This document shows positions 45,871-55,300 of a stretch of 64,000 nucleotides of DNA, piece after piece. The stretch is from NCBI GenBank assembly GCA_963752755.1, contig CAVVZJ010000010.1:186001-250000 (forward strand), given 5' to 3'. The number at the start of each line of letters is the position of its first letter. Position 1 is the first letter of the stretch. The notes beneath the pieces are model-generated. The model saw only the letters and a program-made list of their open reading frames with translations. It was not told the origin of the DNA and made no database searches. The position numbers and the translations under genes are program-made. The DNA comes from CAVVZJ01 sp963752755. GTDB lineage: Bacteria; Planctomycetota; Planctomycetia; Isosphaerales; Isosphaeraceae.

Positions 45871-48117
45871 ATGGCCGTCGTCGAACCCTACGCCCCTTGC
45901 CCATGCGGCAGCGGCGAAAAATTCAAGTGGTGCTGCCACAAGGTCGAAGATTACGCCGTCCGCGCCCAGCGGCTCTTTGACAATGGCCAGATCGACGCCT
46001 CTCTCATCGCGCTCGATGAGGGCCTGCGGAAGAACCCCGACAACGCCTGGCTCTCGCTCCGCAAGGCGATCATCCTCGCCCGCCGCAACGAGTTCGAGCC
46101 GGCCAAGGGTCTGCTCCGCCGGGTTGTGCAGAAGCGTCCCAACCACGTCGGCGCGCAGGCGTTCCTGGTTCGCCTGGTCCTCCTCTCCGAGGGCGCCAGC
46201 GCCGGTGCCGGCCAGTTGCAGCAGGCGCTCGGTGCCGTCGCGGCCGAGAACCGTTCGACGCTCTGGATCGCCGCGGAGATGGTCGGCGGTGCGATGATCG
46301 AGGAGGACCATCTCCCCGCCGCCATCGCCCACCTCGTCCTCGCCGCCTCCTTGATGCCCGAGGATGCCGACTCGGCCGTCGAATCGACGCTCCGCATGAT
46401 CGAGGCGAATGCTGGGTTCTCACCCTGGCTGCGCAATCCTTACGAGCTCTCGCCCGTGCCCGACGGCATCGATGAGTCGAAGTGCCATCGGTTTCAGGAG
46501 GCGATCGACTGGGCCGACGAGGGCCGCTGGGCTGCCGCCGCCGCCCGCTTCGATACCCTCTCGGCCGAGGGCACCCCGGAATCCGACCGCAATCTCGGCC
46601 TCTGCCGCCTCTGGCTCGGCGACGACCCCGGCGCCGTTGAGGCCCTCCGACGCTATACCAGCTGGGTTGGCGCCTCACCAGACAATGTCGATCTGGAGGC
46701 CCTCTGCCAGATCATCGCTCCGCTGGCCGACGACGAGAAGGTCGAACTGCTCCAATGGATCTGGCCCGTCCGCGACCATGACGCCTTGATGAAGGCTCTC
46801 CATGACGACCCCCGCGCCCGACACGACGGCCGGACTCCGATGGAGCCTGACGACCCCGACAGTTTCGAGGTCGATCTGTTCATTCTTCTCGACAAGCCCG
46901 CTGCCGAGGGCCAGTCTGTCTCCGATCCGACCTCCTTGCCAATCATCGAGGGCCGCGTGCTCGTCGGCCGCGAGATCGTCGCCCTGGAGGCCCACGACGA
47001 CGGTCGACTCGACAGGCTCGCTCAACGATTCAAGGCGATTGCCGGCGAGTCGATCGCCCCGGCTCACCCCCGCACCAAGGTCCTCGGCGAGTCGCGGCGC
47101 TCGGCCCTGGCCTTGCGAACCGAGTGGCTCATGCCCGAGGGGATCGGCGAGGACGAGATGCGACGGGTCGAGCGGCTGGAGCGACGCCGCGTGCTGACCC
47201 AGGTCTGGCCCGAGACCCCGATGCCATACCTCGGCAACCGGACGCCCCGCCAGGCCGCGAAGGACGGCGACGCTGCACTGGCCCTCCGCGCGGCACTCTG
47301 CCAGTTCGAGGTCGGCCAGGAGTTCTTCCGCGAGGACGTCGATTTCACCGCCCTCCGTCGCGAACTCGGCATTGAGCCCGAGCCGCCAATCGACCCCGAG
47401 TCCGTCGAGATCGACCAGGTTCACCTCGCCCGCCTGCATCGCGTTCCGGCCGAGAAACTTGACGATGACCGCCTCGTCGCTCTCTTTATCCGTTCGCATC
47501 GTTACCTGATGCCTCAGGCGATGGAACAGGCCGCGCAAGCGATGGTCCATCGCCCCGAGTTGATGGACCGCGAGGGCGGCCCGGCCCGCTTCACGGTCTT
47601 CGCTGATCTCGCCAACCTCGCCCTCAGTCGACAGTCCCGCGAGGAGGCTTTCACCTGGGTCCGCCGAGGTCGCGAGTCCGACCCCGATTCTCGCGGCGCC
47701 AATGCTCCCCGCTGGGATATGCTCGAAGTCCGGATGCACGCCCGGATTGATCCGCCCGATCAGTGGGTTCCTCTCCTCGCCGCCGTGATGGAGCGCTACC
47801 GCGACTCGGACGCCGCGGGGCCTGTGCTCGCCTCGAACCTGCTCGACATGGGTCTGCTCCAGATGCAGCCCCACCCAGACCGTCCTGGTGAGATGCTCCT
47901 CGACAGTCGGCCGCTCCAGGCGGTCCTCTCTCGCTACGGCCCTCGGATCACCACCGCCTCCGGAGAGCTGGGCGTTTCCGCCACCCGTAGCGGCCTCTGG
48001 ACCCCCGGCAGCGAAACCGGCGCCCCGGGCGGCCTCTGGACCCCCGGTTCCTCCCCCTCTGGCAACCCGGACAAGGGCGGAGAGAAGCCCAGCAAGCTCT
48101 TTATCCCTGGCCGCTAA
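45871..48117 (+). CDS. large SEC-C zinc-motif protein with TPR-like repeats
   Basis: 748 residues from ATG 45871 (GGGGAAG about 9 bases upstream); an ATG at 45787 would add an unconserved leader. The N-terminus has the SEC-C zinc motif YAPCPCGSGEKFKWCC, as at the SecA C-terminus, where it binds SecB and ribosomes. TPR-like helices follow: RLFDNGQIDASLIALDEGLR, KNPDNAWLSLRKAIILARRN and VVQKRPNHVGAQAFLVRLVL, then FQEAIDWADEGRWAAAAARF. The long remainder (about residues 280-680) matches nothing I know. The C-terminus has two SGLWTPGS-like repeats (RSGLWTPGSE, GGLWTPGSS). Intact. Probably a planctomycete-specific cytosolic protein; function unknown. Confidence 0.75.
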   Translation: MAVVEPYAPCPCGSGEKFKWCCHKVEDYAVRAQRLFDNGQIDASLIALDEGLRKNPDNAWLSLRKAIILARRNEFEPAKGLLRRVVQKRPNHVGAQAFLVRLVLLSEGASAGAGQLQQALGAVAAENRSTLWIAAEMVGGAMIEEDHLPAAIAHLVLAASLMPEDADSAVESTLRMIEANAGFSPWLRNPYELSPVPDGIDESKCHRFQEAIDWADEGRWAAAAARFDTLSAEGTPESDRNLGLCRLWLGDDPGAVEALRRYTSWVGASPDNVDLEALCQIIAPLADDEKVELLQWIWPVRDHDALMKALHDDPRARHDGRTPMEPDDPDSFEVDLFILLDKPAAEGQSVSDPTSLPIIEGRVLVGREIVALEAHDDGRLDRLAQRFKAIAGESIAPAHPRTKVLGESRRSALALRTEWLMPEGIGEDEMRRVERLERRRVLTQVWPETPMPYLGNRTPRQAAKDGDAALALRAALCQFEVGQEFFREDVDFTALRRELGIEPEPPIDPESVEIDQVHLARLHRVPAEKLDDDRLVALFIRSHRYLMPQAMEQAAQAMVHRPELMDREGGPARFTVFADLANLALSRQSREEAFTWVRRGRESDPDSRGANAPRWDMLEVRMHARIDPPDQWVPLLAAVMERYRDSDAAGPVLASNLLDMGLLQMQPHPDRPGEMLLDSRPLQAVLSRYGPRITTASGELGVSATRSGLWTPGSETGAPGGLWTPGSSPSGNPDKGGEKPSKLFIPGR

Positions 48118-48132
48118 CCATCAGCGGCCAGG
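48106..48132 (+). terminator. hairpin overlapping the SEC-C gene stop codon
   Basis: CCTGGCCGCT (48106-48115) and AGCGGCCAGG (48123-48132) form a perfect 10-bp stem with loop AACCATC, followed by CTTTGTC. The stop TAA (48115-48117) lies at the stem-loop border, so the terminator includes the last three codons. Confidence 0.8.
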
Positions 48133-48374
48133 CTTTGTCAATTGCACTTCTCCGAGAGGGACTCCTCGGAAATCGTGGGCCTCCTGTCGGATGCTCTGTG
48201 AGCCCTCTTTTCCTGCGAATTCACGACCTGGCGCTCACGGGCGCTCTCCGAGGATCGCAAAACCTGGGGGAGGGACACAATACCGGGTACCGTGCCCACG
48301 TCCTCGTGGGCCGGTTCCTCAGCATCGCCGATTGAATATCCCTGAGATGTTATACTTCCTTTGCTTTCAACTCC

Positions 48375-49766
48375 ATGACCCCGCGACCTGACCCCACCGA
48401 CGCGCTCGCCCACGTCCAGCACGGCTGGGCCTACCTTCAGCTCCAGAGCCCTCTGGCCGCCTGGGCCTCGTGGCAGCAGGCGCTCCGGCTGGAGCCGGGC
48501 AACCGCGCGGCGTTGCAGGCTCTCGAACGGCTGGCCTCGGCCCACGACCTCCCCGACGCGGCGAGGGCCACCTACCGATTCCGCCAGCCCCGGGGCGAGC
48601 AACGCCGTCTCGCCTGGGACGCCGCGCTTCGCAATCGCGATCTCCAGATCCTGACCGAGGCCAGTTCCGCCTTCGCCGCGATCGTAGCCGAGGAACCGAC
48701 CGACGCCCCGGCCCACTACAACCAGGCCCTCTGTCTCGCCTGGCTCGGCCGCAACTCCGAGGCGATCGACGCCCTCGATGCGACCGTGAACCTCGATGCC
48801 GCCGATCACTCCGACGAGTCCGTGGACGCCTGGACCCTCGCCGCCGTCCTCCGCCAGGGAGCCGGTGCCGAGCCCCTGGCCGACGACTTCGACCACGCCC
48901 TGATCGTCCCCTGGCGAACGGATGACCCCGACCCGTCCGAGCTTGCCCCGATCGACACCGTCCGCCCGGTCTCCATCCCCACCAACGACCTCGACGCGAG
49001 CCGCGCCCCGTTCGAGGATGTGCAAGTCTCCGAATGGCTCGATCGGCCCATGCTCAAGCCGTCCGACGTGTCCTCTCACGCCGACCTTCCCCGAGTCCTG
49101 GCCACGGTTCTCCGCGCCTCCGACGCTCTCCGCTTCTCCTCCCCCCGCGCCTCAAGCCTGCAACGCATCGAGGAACTCCTTTCAGAAGACCTGCCCGCCG
49201 ATGAACACCTCGACCGCCGCTCCACGCCGCTTCCCCTCTCGCTCCTCGACGCGGCCGTCTGGACCATCCGACTGCCTATCGGCCTCGACGAGCCAACCCG
49301 TGCCCGCCTCACCCGCGAGGCCGTCGAGCATTATTATGAATCGATCTGGATCTTCCAGCCCCTGATGAGCCTGGCCGGCATTTCCCCCGACTCCACCCCC
49401 GCCGGCGCCGCCCGGAGTGCCGGGCGCGGGGACGCCGTCGCCAGGGTGAAGCTCGCCGCCGCCGTCCGCTTCCGCGAGCAACTTGGGGAACGCCCTAGCA
49501 CCGCGGCTCTCTACGCCGGCTATCCTTTCGACCGCCTCCGCAACCGCCTCGGTCTCGAAACGCTCGACCCGTTCACCCTGGACACGACCGACCCATCCTG
49601 CCTCAACCCCTCCCAGCTCCGCGCTCTCGACCCCGCCACGCTCGACGCCTCCACCCTCGCCGACGCCTTCCATTCCGCCCGCCTCTTCGGCGATGACGAC
49701 CTGACCGCCCGATTTAACTTGGCCCTTAACGCCCGCCGCGCGACGCCGCCCCATTCCGAGGATTGA
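48375..49766 (+). CDS. TPR-domain protein
   Basis: 463 residues, intact. The N-terminal third has tetratricopeptide units: HVQHGWAYLQLQSPLAAWAS, WQQALRLEPGNRAALQALER and APAHYNQALCLAWLGRNSEA, then IDALDATVNLDAADHSDESV. The middle (about residues 200-320) contains VSEWLDRPMLKPSDV and LPLSLLDAAVWTIRLPIGLD, the C-terminus RPSTAALYAGYPFDRLRNRL with Asp/Thr-rich repeats (LDPFTLD, LDPATLDASTL). No enzyme domain. TATACT about 20 bp upstream may be a -10 box. Six bases before hisI, hence co-transcribed with it. Function unknown. Confidence 0.75.
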   Translation: MTPRPDPTDALAHVQHGWAYLQLQSPLAAWASWQQALRLEPGNRAALQALERLASAHDLPDAARATYRFRQPRGEQRRLAWDAALRNRDLQILTEASSAFAAIVAEEPTDAPAHYNQALCLAWLGRNSEAIDALDATVNLDAADHSDESVDAWTLAAVLRQGAGAEPLADDFDHALIVPWRTDDPDPSELAPIDTVRPVSIPTNDLDASRAPFEDVQVSEWLDRPMLKPSDVSSHADLPRVLATVLRASDALRFSSPRASSLQRIEELLSEDLPADEHLDRRSTPLPLSLLDAAVWTIRLPIGLDEPTRARLTREAVEHYYESIWIFQPLMSLAGISPDSTPAGAARSAGRGDAVARVKLAAAVRFREQLGERPSTAALYAGYPFDRLRNRLGLETLDPFTLDTTDPSCLNPSQLRALDPATLDASTLADAFHSARLFGDDDLTARFNLALNARRATPPHSED

Positions 49767-49772
49767 CCGACC

Positions 49773-50180
49773 GTGCTCGACGCCGAACCGCCTTCAGTCC
49801 CGTTCCTCGACGCTCTCAAGTGGACCCCCGACGGCCTCATCCCGGCCATCGTGCAGGACTCCGAGTCAAATGAGGTTCTGATGATGGCCTGGATGGACCG
49901 CGATGCCATCCTCCGGACCCTCGTGACCGGACAGACCCACTTCTATTCCCGATCCCGACGCGCTTCCTGGCACAAAGGGGGCACCTCGGGCCACGTCCAG
50001 CACGTCGCCGAGATCCGCGTCGATTGCGATGCCGATGTCGTCTTGATCCGTGCCCGACAGGTCGGCGGCGCCTGCCACGAAGGCTTCCGCTCCTGCTTCT
50101 TCCGCCGGGTTAACGCCGAAGGCCATCTCGAAATCGTCGCCGAACGCATCTTCGAGCCCGACCGCGTTTACGGCTCCTAA
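49773..50180 (+). CDS. hisI: phosphoribosyl-AMP cyclohydrolase HisI
   Basis: 135 residues from GTG 49773. Third step of histidine synthesis, opening the adenine ring of PR-AMP. Family motifs: NEVLMMAWMDRDAILRTLVT, TGQTHFYSRSRRASWHKGGT, SGHVQHVAEIRVDCDADVVL (magnesium site DCDAD), and GGACHEGFRSCFFRR (zinc Cys residues). Only the cyclohydrolase domain is present, with no HisE fusion. Downstream of a TPR gene by 6 bp; the other his genes are not nearby. The triple-hairpin repeat starts at the base after the stop. Confidence 0.95.
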   Translation: MLDAEPPSVPFLDALKWTPDGLIPAIVQDSESNEVLMMAWMDRDAILRTLVTGQTHFYSRSRRASWHKGGTSGHVQHVAEIRVDCDADVVLIRARQVGGACHEGFRSCFFRRVNAEGHLEIVAERIFEPDRVYGS

Positions 50181-50289
50181 AGCGGATTTCGTTCGGTCGT
50201 CGAGGATCACAGCCGGGGGCGGCTGTGCCACAAGAATCGTGGGTCAGCCGCCCCTGGCTGGCCGGCTCTACACGCATGCGGGAACCGCT
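50181..50289 (+). repeat. triple-hairpin dispersed repeat, copy 3
   Basis: 109 bp, same orientation as copy 1 and differing from it at only a few positions. It begins AGCGGATTTCG directly after the hisI stop TAA and ends GGAACCGCT. Hairpin 1 (CACAGCCG/CGGCTGTG) is perfect; hairpin 2 has one mismatch (CCACAAGAATCGTGG) and hairpin 3 a changed end pair. It separates convergent hisI and the HD-domain gene. Confidence 0.85.
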
Positions 50290-50345
50290 CGAGTTCTGCA
50301 GGCTGTGCTGTCCACTCCCGTCTCCGTGAGCCCAGATCGCTTCCC

Positions 50346-50972
50346 TCAGGATCTCGGCTTTCCTTTTCCCGTTAATCCTCCCGGGGTCTCGATCCCGCTG
50401 GCTTCCGAACCCCGAATCGTATCCAACGCGTCGCGACACTCCCCCGCCAGCGTCTTCAGCCTCGGATCGCCGTATCCTGTCTTCACGATCATGCTCTCGT
50501 AATACCAAAGCACCCGGTCGCGCGGGGCGTTAAACCGCTCCCAGAGGTCCTGGCCGGCTTCGACGTCAAACCGCATGCTCAACAGGTTGTGGAGTTTGTC
50601 GGCAAGGACGACCGCCCTCGCGTCCACCGACGCCTTGGCCAGCGATTCGAGATGGTCGCGTTTACGATCCTCCCACGGCCGCTTTCGTCCCTCGGCGTCC
50701 CGCTTCTCTTCGGTGCTCGAGGCAACGAGGTCGGCAACCCTCTCCCCGAACTCCTCGCGAATCATCTCGATGGTGGCTTCGGTATCCTCCACGGCGTCGT
50801 GGAGCAAACCTGCGATCACGACATCTTCCTCGAATCCGAGCCGATCGAGGATCAGGGCGACGGCGAATGGGTGTTGGATGTACGGCAAATCAGACTGCTT
50901 GCGCCTCTGGCCTCGGTGCCAGAGTGACGCCAGGCGCAGAGCTTTTTCGAGCCGAGTTGTCAACGTCGGCAT
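50346..50972 (-). CDS. HD-domain phosphohydrolase, RelA/SpoT hydrolase (Mesh1)-like
   Basis: 208 residues, intact. The N-terminal half has the metal-dependent HD signature of (p)ppGpp hydrolases: LASLWHRGQRRKQSDLPYIQ with HPFAVALILDRLG (first His), VVIAGLLHDAVEDTEATIEM (HD...ED), FGERVADLVASSTEEKR and VVLADKLHNLLSM (ADKLHN, Asp and Asn). No synthetase domain, as in small alarmone hydrolases. It would remove pyrophosphate from ppGpp or a related nucleotide. It starts 27 bp after the stop of the alpha/beta hydrolase on the same strand, so the two form an operon. Confidence 0.85.
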   Translation of the reverse strand: MPTLTTRLEKALRLASLWHRGQRRKQSDLPYIQHPFAVALILDRLGFEEDVVIAGLLHDAVEDTEATIEMIREEFGERVADLVASSTEEKRDAEGRKRPWEDRKRDHLESLAKASVDARAVVLADKLHNLLSMRFDVEAGQDLWERFNAPRDRVLWYYESMIVKTGYGDPRLKTLAGECRDALDTIRGSEASGIETPGGLTGKGKPRS

Positions 50973-50999
50973 CGTGACCTCGCCTCCGAACCGACACTC

Positions 51000-51860
51000 T
51001 CAGCAAGCCGAGCGGAGCCGATCGCGGACCAGGCGATGAACGTGTCGCGCCACCTCGTCGCGATGAGTCAAGAAGCCGATGTGGCCCGCCCCTTCCAGCG
51101 TCGCGAACCGCGCCCCGGCGATCGACTCGGCGAGGGCCCTGTGTCGTGCCGGCGGAACGACCACGTCGCGCGTACCCGCCAGAACCAGGGTCGGGACGTC
51201 GATCTGCCAGAGCCGGTCCGAGACGTCGAATCCCTCCAGAGCCCGCAGCCGTCCCGCCATCACCCCTTGATCCGTCTCCCAGCAGCTTCGCACGACGAAC
51301 TCAGGCAAGGGACCCGGCTCCGGCCGGCAGCCGTGCAGGAGGTTGAAGAACTGGTTCACGAACCCGTTGTCACTCGGCAAGGGGAACCGCTCCAGCACCC
51401 TCCGCGCGATCTTGACTCCCAGCCCTCCCTGAAACTGCGCCTCGGCCCCCTGGACCACCAAGGCCCCCAGAATTCCTGGATGGCCGACCGCCAGTTCCAA
51501 AGCCACCGCCCCGCCGAACGAGACACCGAAAACCGTCGGTCGCTCCAGTCGCAATGCCTCGATCAGTTCCGCGAGGTCGTCGGCATAGCCGGCGAGCGTC
51601 GGTCGGCCTGGCCCGACCATCAGACCCCGATCGCCCCAGTGGCCAAACAGGATCACCTCATGCCGCGCCGCCAGTCGCCTGGCGAGCGGCGCGACCAGCT
51701 TCCAGCCTCCTGCCAGTCCTGGCACAAGGACGATCGGCTCGCCCTCGCCCATCCGCACGACCTCGACGATTCCTGTCCGCGTCGGGACCTGTTCCGGAAC
51801 GCCCTCGCCGAATTCCCGGTATTTCAGCCATTGCGCCTGACGCCTCGGTGCGAGCCTCAT
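51000..51860 (-). CDS. alpha/beta hydrolase
   Basis: 286 residues from ATG 51860. Oxyanion-hole region IVLVPGLAGGWKLVAPLARR, FGHWGDRGLMVGPGRPTLAG, nucleophile elbow VFGVSFGGAVALELA (GxSxG), acid in LVLAGTRDVVVPPARHRA and base in FATLEGAGHIGFLTHRDEVA. Esterase, lactonase or dehalogenase-like activity cannot be told apart. No signal peptide. First gene of an operon with the alarmone-hydrolase-like HD gene and divergent from the sigma-54 activator, sharing its 497-bp promoter region. Confidence 0.88.
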   Translation of the reverse strand: MRLAPRRQAQWLKYREFGEGVPEQVPTRTGIVEVVRMGEGEPIVLVPGLAGGWKLVAPLARRLAARHEVILFGHWGDRGLMVGPGRPTLAGYADDLAELIEALRLERPTVFGVSFGGAVALELAVGHPGILGALVVQGAEAQFQGGLGVKIARRVLERFPLPSDNGFVNQFFNLLHGCRPEPGPLPEFVVRSCWETDQGVMAGRLRALEGFDVSDRLWQIDVPTLVLAGTRDVVVPPARHRALAESIAGARFATLEGAGHIGFLTHRDEVARHVHRLVRDRLRSAC

Positions 51861-52002
51861 GAAACCACTCCTGGGATTCTGCACGTTCCTTGTGGGTTCA
51901 GGCACCCCTCGTCTGATGATTCCTGGAACTCTCATTCAAGGCATACGGCGTTCCAAGCACTCCCAATATCACGCCGTTCCCGCCTTCCGGGCTCGTTTGC
52001 CT

Positions 52003-52288
52003 TCGGCGCCGACGACTTTGCCACTCTCCATCTCCATCCTCGTGGAATCGGCGCCGACGAAATATCGGCGCCGATGCGCTATAGTCTCCTTATCTATTCC
52101 ATCTACTCATTGCCCATGCCCTCTAGAGCCTGTAAATTCAACAGTCTGAAGATTCTCAACTTGCCAGAGTTCTCTAATCCGACCCCTTTATTTCAACGCC
52201 CCAGATCCAAACTCAGTTCGTGGCAGATCGGCGCCGAACTGCTGTTACCCATCATTTCGTTAACGAAGTTCTTGCGATTCGGCGCCGA
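52003..52288. promoter_or_regulatory. operator array: five TCGGCGCCGA palindromes
   Basis: Perfect 10-bp palindromes at 52003-52012, 52048-52057, 52065-52074, 52228-52237 and 52279-52288. Several are bounded by A/T to give ATCGGCGCCGAT-like sites. Start-to-start distances are 45, 17, 163 and 51 bp. I noticed no other copy of this exact sequence in the window. Such clustering of one dyad between divergent genes is what binding sites of a dimeric regulator look like. Confidence 0.75.
52256..52267. promoter_or_regulatory. 12-bp palindrome TTCGTTAACGAA
   Basis: Perfect dyad centred between the fourth and fifth TCGGCGCCGA sites, about 90 bp before the activator start. Possible binding site for a second regulator. 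Confidence 0.45.
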
Positions 52289-52357
52289 TTCGTTAGGCTT
52301 TTGGAGAGAGGTCACCACCAGCGAACCACAACACCCGAGTTTCGAGTCGTTTCACCA

Positions 52358-55300
52358 ATGGAACCCTCCCCTCCCTGGATCTCCAGGGGTTCAACCTTGT
52401 CGCAGCGGATTCCGGGCCGCCTGCGCGACTGGCGTATTTGGGCGGTCGGTGCACCCTCACTCGGTGTGGTCATTTACGCGCTGGCGGTACTCGGGACAGT
52501 GGTCTATTTCGGAGACGTGGGGATCCACTGCGTCTTCGGACCGAAAATCAAGGAAGTTGAGTCGTCCTACACGTGGAGCCCGAACCCCCACCCGGCCGGT
52601 CTCTCGAAGACTCTTCGGGGCGATTGGCCGCCGCCCGGCCGGTTCTCACCGACGGGGCCTCAAGGACGCGGCGATCGCGAATCCCTGACAATGCTGGGAG
52701 GACGACCGATCGCGAACTATACGGACTACATCCGTGCGCTTCGCGGGATTCATACGGCCTGGGGGCAGTTTGTGGAGGCTCGCTGGGTGACGGCAGAAGG
52801 TCCGCGCTTTGGATTCGTGCAGGTTCAGCAGCCGCCCTGGCAACGGCAGTTTGTCTCCTGGATCTGGTTTCTTCAGCAAATTTTGATCTATTTCACGGGT
52901 GTCTGGGTCTTCTGGCGGCGGCCGAAGGACCCGTCAGCACGGCTTTTTTATGTGCTCTGCGTCGTCACGGTCGTCTCCTACGTCGGTGGATACCACTGGG
53001 GACAGATCGCGAAGTTTCCCGGTTTGATCTTCCCGTTCGCGGCGTTTGTGGTCTTCGTGCCCATCGTGAGCCTGCACTTTTACCTGATCTTTCCCCGCCC
53101 CAACCCGATCTTCCAGAAGCACCGGCGCCCCATCCTGGCCATCCTGTACGGACTGCCTGCGATCACGGCGGCGGGCCTCTGGATTTTCATGATCTGGTCG
53201 CGCTGGGGGCAGGACGGCCGGGAGGTGCAGACCGCCCTCAAAGGGCTCCAGTTCCTCGCGTTAGGTTACATTGGGGTCTCGGCCGGCGTCTTCCTGCTCT
53301 GTCTGGCCTGCTTGATCTACAGCTACTACCGCCACGACTTCAGCCGCGCCGAGCAGAACCAGGTACGCTGGATCTTGCTGGCGACGTTCCTCTCGGTCCC
53401 TCCGATCACCTGGCTGCTCTGGGACGCCACCGACGACCCGGCGCGACTCGGGCTCTCGCGGTCGGCCTGGCCGATGTTCATCGTGTCCTTGCTGTACACG
53501 GTGGCGTATGCCCGCAGCATCATGCGTTACAAGCTGACGCAGGCCGAGGAGTGGTTCAACCGGGGCAAGCTCTACGTGGCCGTCAGCATGGGTGCGGGCT
53601 TGCTCTACTCGGGCGGTCTCGTGATCGGGACGCTGTTCCTCGGTGACCGGCTCAAGGAGAACCAGACCTCCTTCGGAACGATGGTGGCTTGTGTGACGGC
53701 CCTGGCCTTGTTGAGCCTTTCGGGCGCCGGGCGACGCTGGTTCCAGTCGGCCCTCGATCGTCGGTTTCACCGCGAGAAGTACAAGTTTGACCAGGCAATG
53801 CGGCAGATGAGCCAGGCGGTCGGGAGCCTGGTGGACCGGCCGACGCTCGGCCGTCGCTTGCTCGACGCGGCGGGAGAGGTCTTGCGGGTCGAGTGGGGCG
53901 CGCTCTATCTCGTCGACCCGGCTGGCGGGCCGCTCCGGGTGGCCGCCTGTTCGGGCGCCGAGCCCGACGATCGCACGCTTGATCCGTCCAACCCATTGGT
54001 CTTGCGGATGCGTCACCAGCCGGCCACGCTCCGCGTGCCGCACGCGATGACGCTCGTCCCCTCCTCCGACCCGGCCACCGACGCCATGATTTCGCTCGGC
54101 GGCGAACTGGCCGCCCCCCTGCAAGCCGACGGTGTCCTGGCCGGCTTGCTCGTGCTTGGTCCGAAACGCAGCGGCTTACCCTTTGAGGATGAGGAGGTCG
54201 CCTTCCTCGACGCCCTCGGTTCGGTCGCCGTGCTGGCGCTTCGCTCGGCCGACATCCAGCAGACGCTCGAAGCGCTCAATGGCGAGCTTCGCGAGAAGGT
54301 CGAGAAGATCACTGAGCAGCAGCGGCGAATCCTGATCCTTCAGGACCAACTCGCCGGCCGTCGGATGTCCGACATGGTTTCGGAGAGTGACGGCGAGACC
54401 GACCGCCTGTTCGTGCGGGCGGAGCCGATCCCCGAACGGCCCGAGGCATTCACGGCGATCAAGGGGTCAGGCCCGGCTCTTCGCCAGACCCTCGCCCTGG
54501 CCCGCAAGGTCGCCGCCAGCCCCTCCGCGGTCCTGATTCGCGGTGAGAGCGGCACGGGCAAGGAACTGCTGGCCGAGGCGATCCACGCCGCTGGCCCCCG
54601 CGCTGGCAAGCCGTTCGTGAAGGTCCACTGTGCCGCGCTCTCGCAGACCTTGCTGGAAAGCGAGCTGTTCGGCCATGTCAGAGGTGCCTTCACCGATGCC
54701 AAGACCGACCGCGTCGGCCGCTTCCAGCAAGCCGACTCTGGCACCCTGTTCCTTGATGAGATCGGCGATATCAATCTGGAGGTCCAGACGAAGCTGCTCC
54801 GCGTGCTTCAGGAGATGCAGTTCGAGCGTGTCGGCAGCTCGCAGACGATCAGCGTTGATGTTCGCATCCTGGCCGCGACCCATCAGGACCTTGAAGCCCT
54901 CATCCGCGCCGGTCGCTTCCGCGAGGACCTGTATTACCGCCTCAATGTGATCAGTCTTTCCATGCCGCCGCTCCGCGAGCGTCGCGAGGACATCTTCGAG
55001 CTGGCCGTCCACTTCCTCAACGAGAACGCCCGACTCGTGAGCAAGGCTGTGACCCACCTCGACGACGCCGCGATCGAGGCGCTCGTCGCCCATGACTGGC
55101 CAGGCAACATCCGTGAACTGGAGAATGTCCTACAACGCGCCGTGGTCCTCGCGGACGGCCCGGCCGTCACCCTCGACGATCTACCCTCCGAGATCCTCCG
55201 CCCCGGTCCCTCGCGGTCCCGCCGTCGCTCGCGCCTTGCCGTCACCAATGTATCGGTCCGCTCCGCCGCTCCAGGCTCGATGTGGGAAGGCCGCCGTTCC

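Larger units (their letters stand above)
51861..52357. other. 497-bp divergent promoter region, AT-rich
   Basis: Between the alpha/beta hydrolase and the sigma-54 activator. Visibly less GC-rich than the genome around it. It contains five TCGGCGCCGA palindromes and one TTCGTTAACGAA palindrome (separate entries). I looked for a -24/-12 sigma-54 promoter (TGGCAC-N5-TTGC) on the plus strand and found none. Confidence 0.7.

Noticed and set aside
51861..52357. Sigma-54 (-24/-12) promoter for the activator or its neighbour
   Set aside because: No TGGCAC-N5-TTGC-like pair with the required spacing was found on the plus strand; GG and GC pairs present have the wrong distance.
51036..52688. 550-residue plus-strand frame
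   Set aside because: Antisense to the alpha/beta hydrolase, then passes through the operator region and into the activator gene; no protein-like content.
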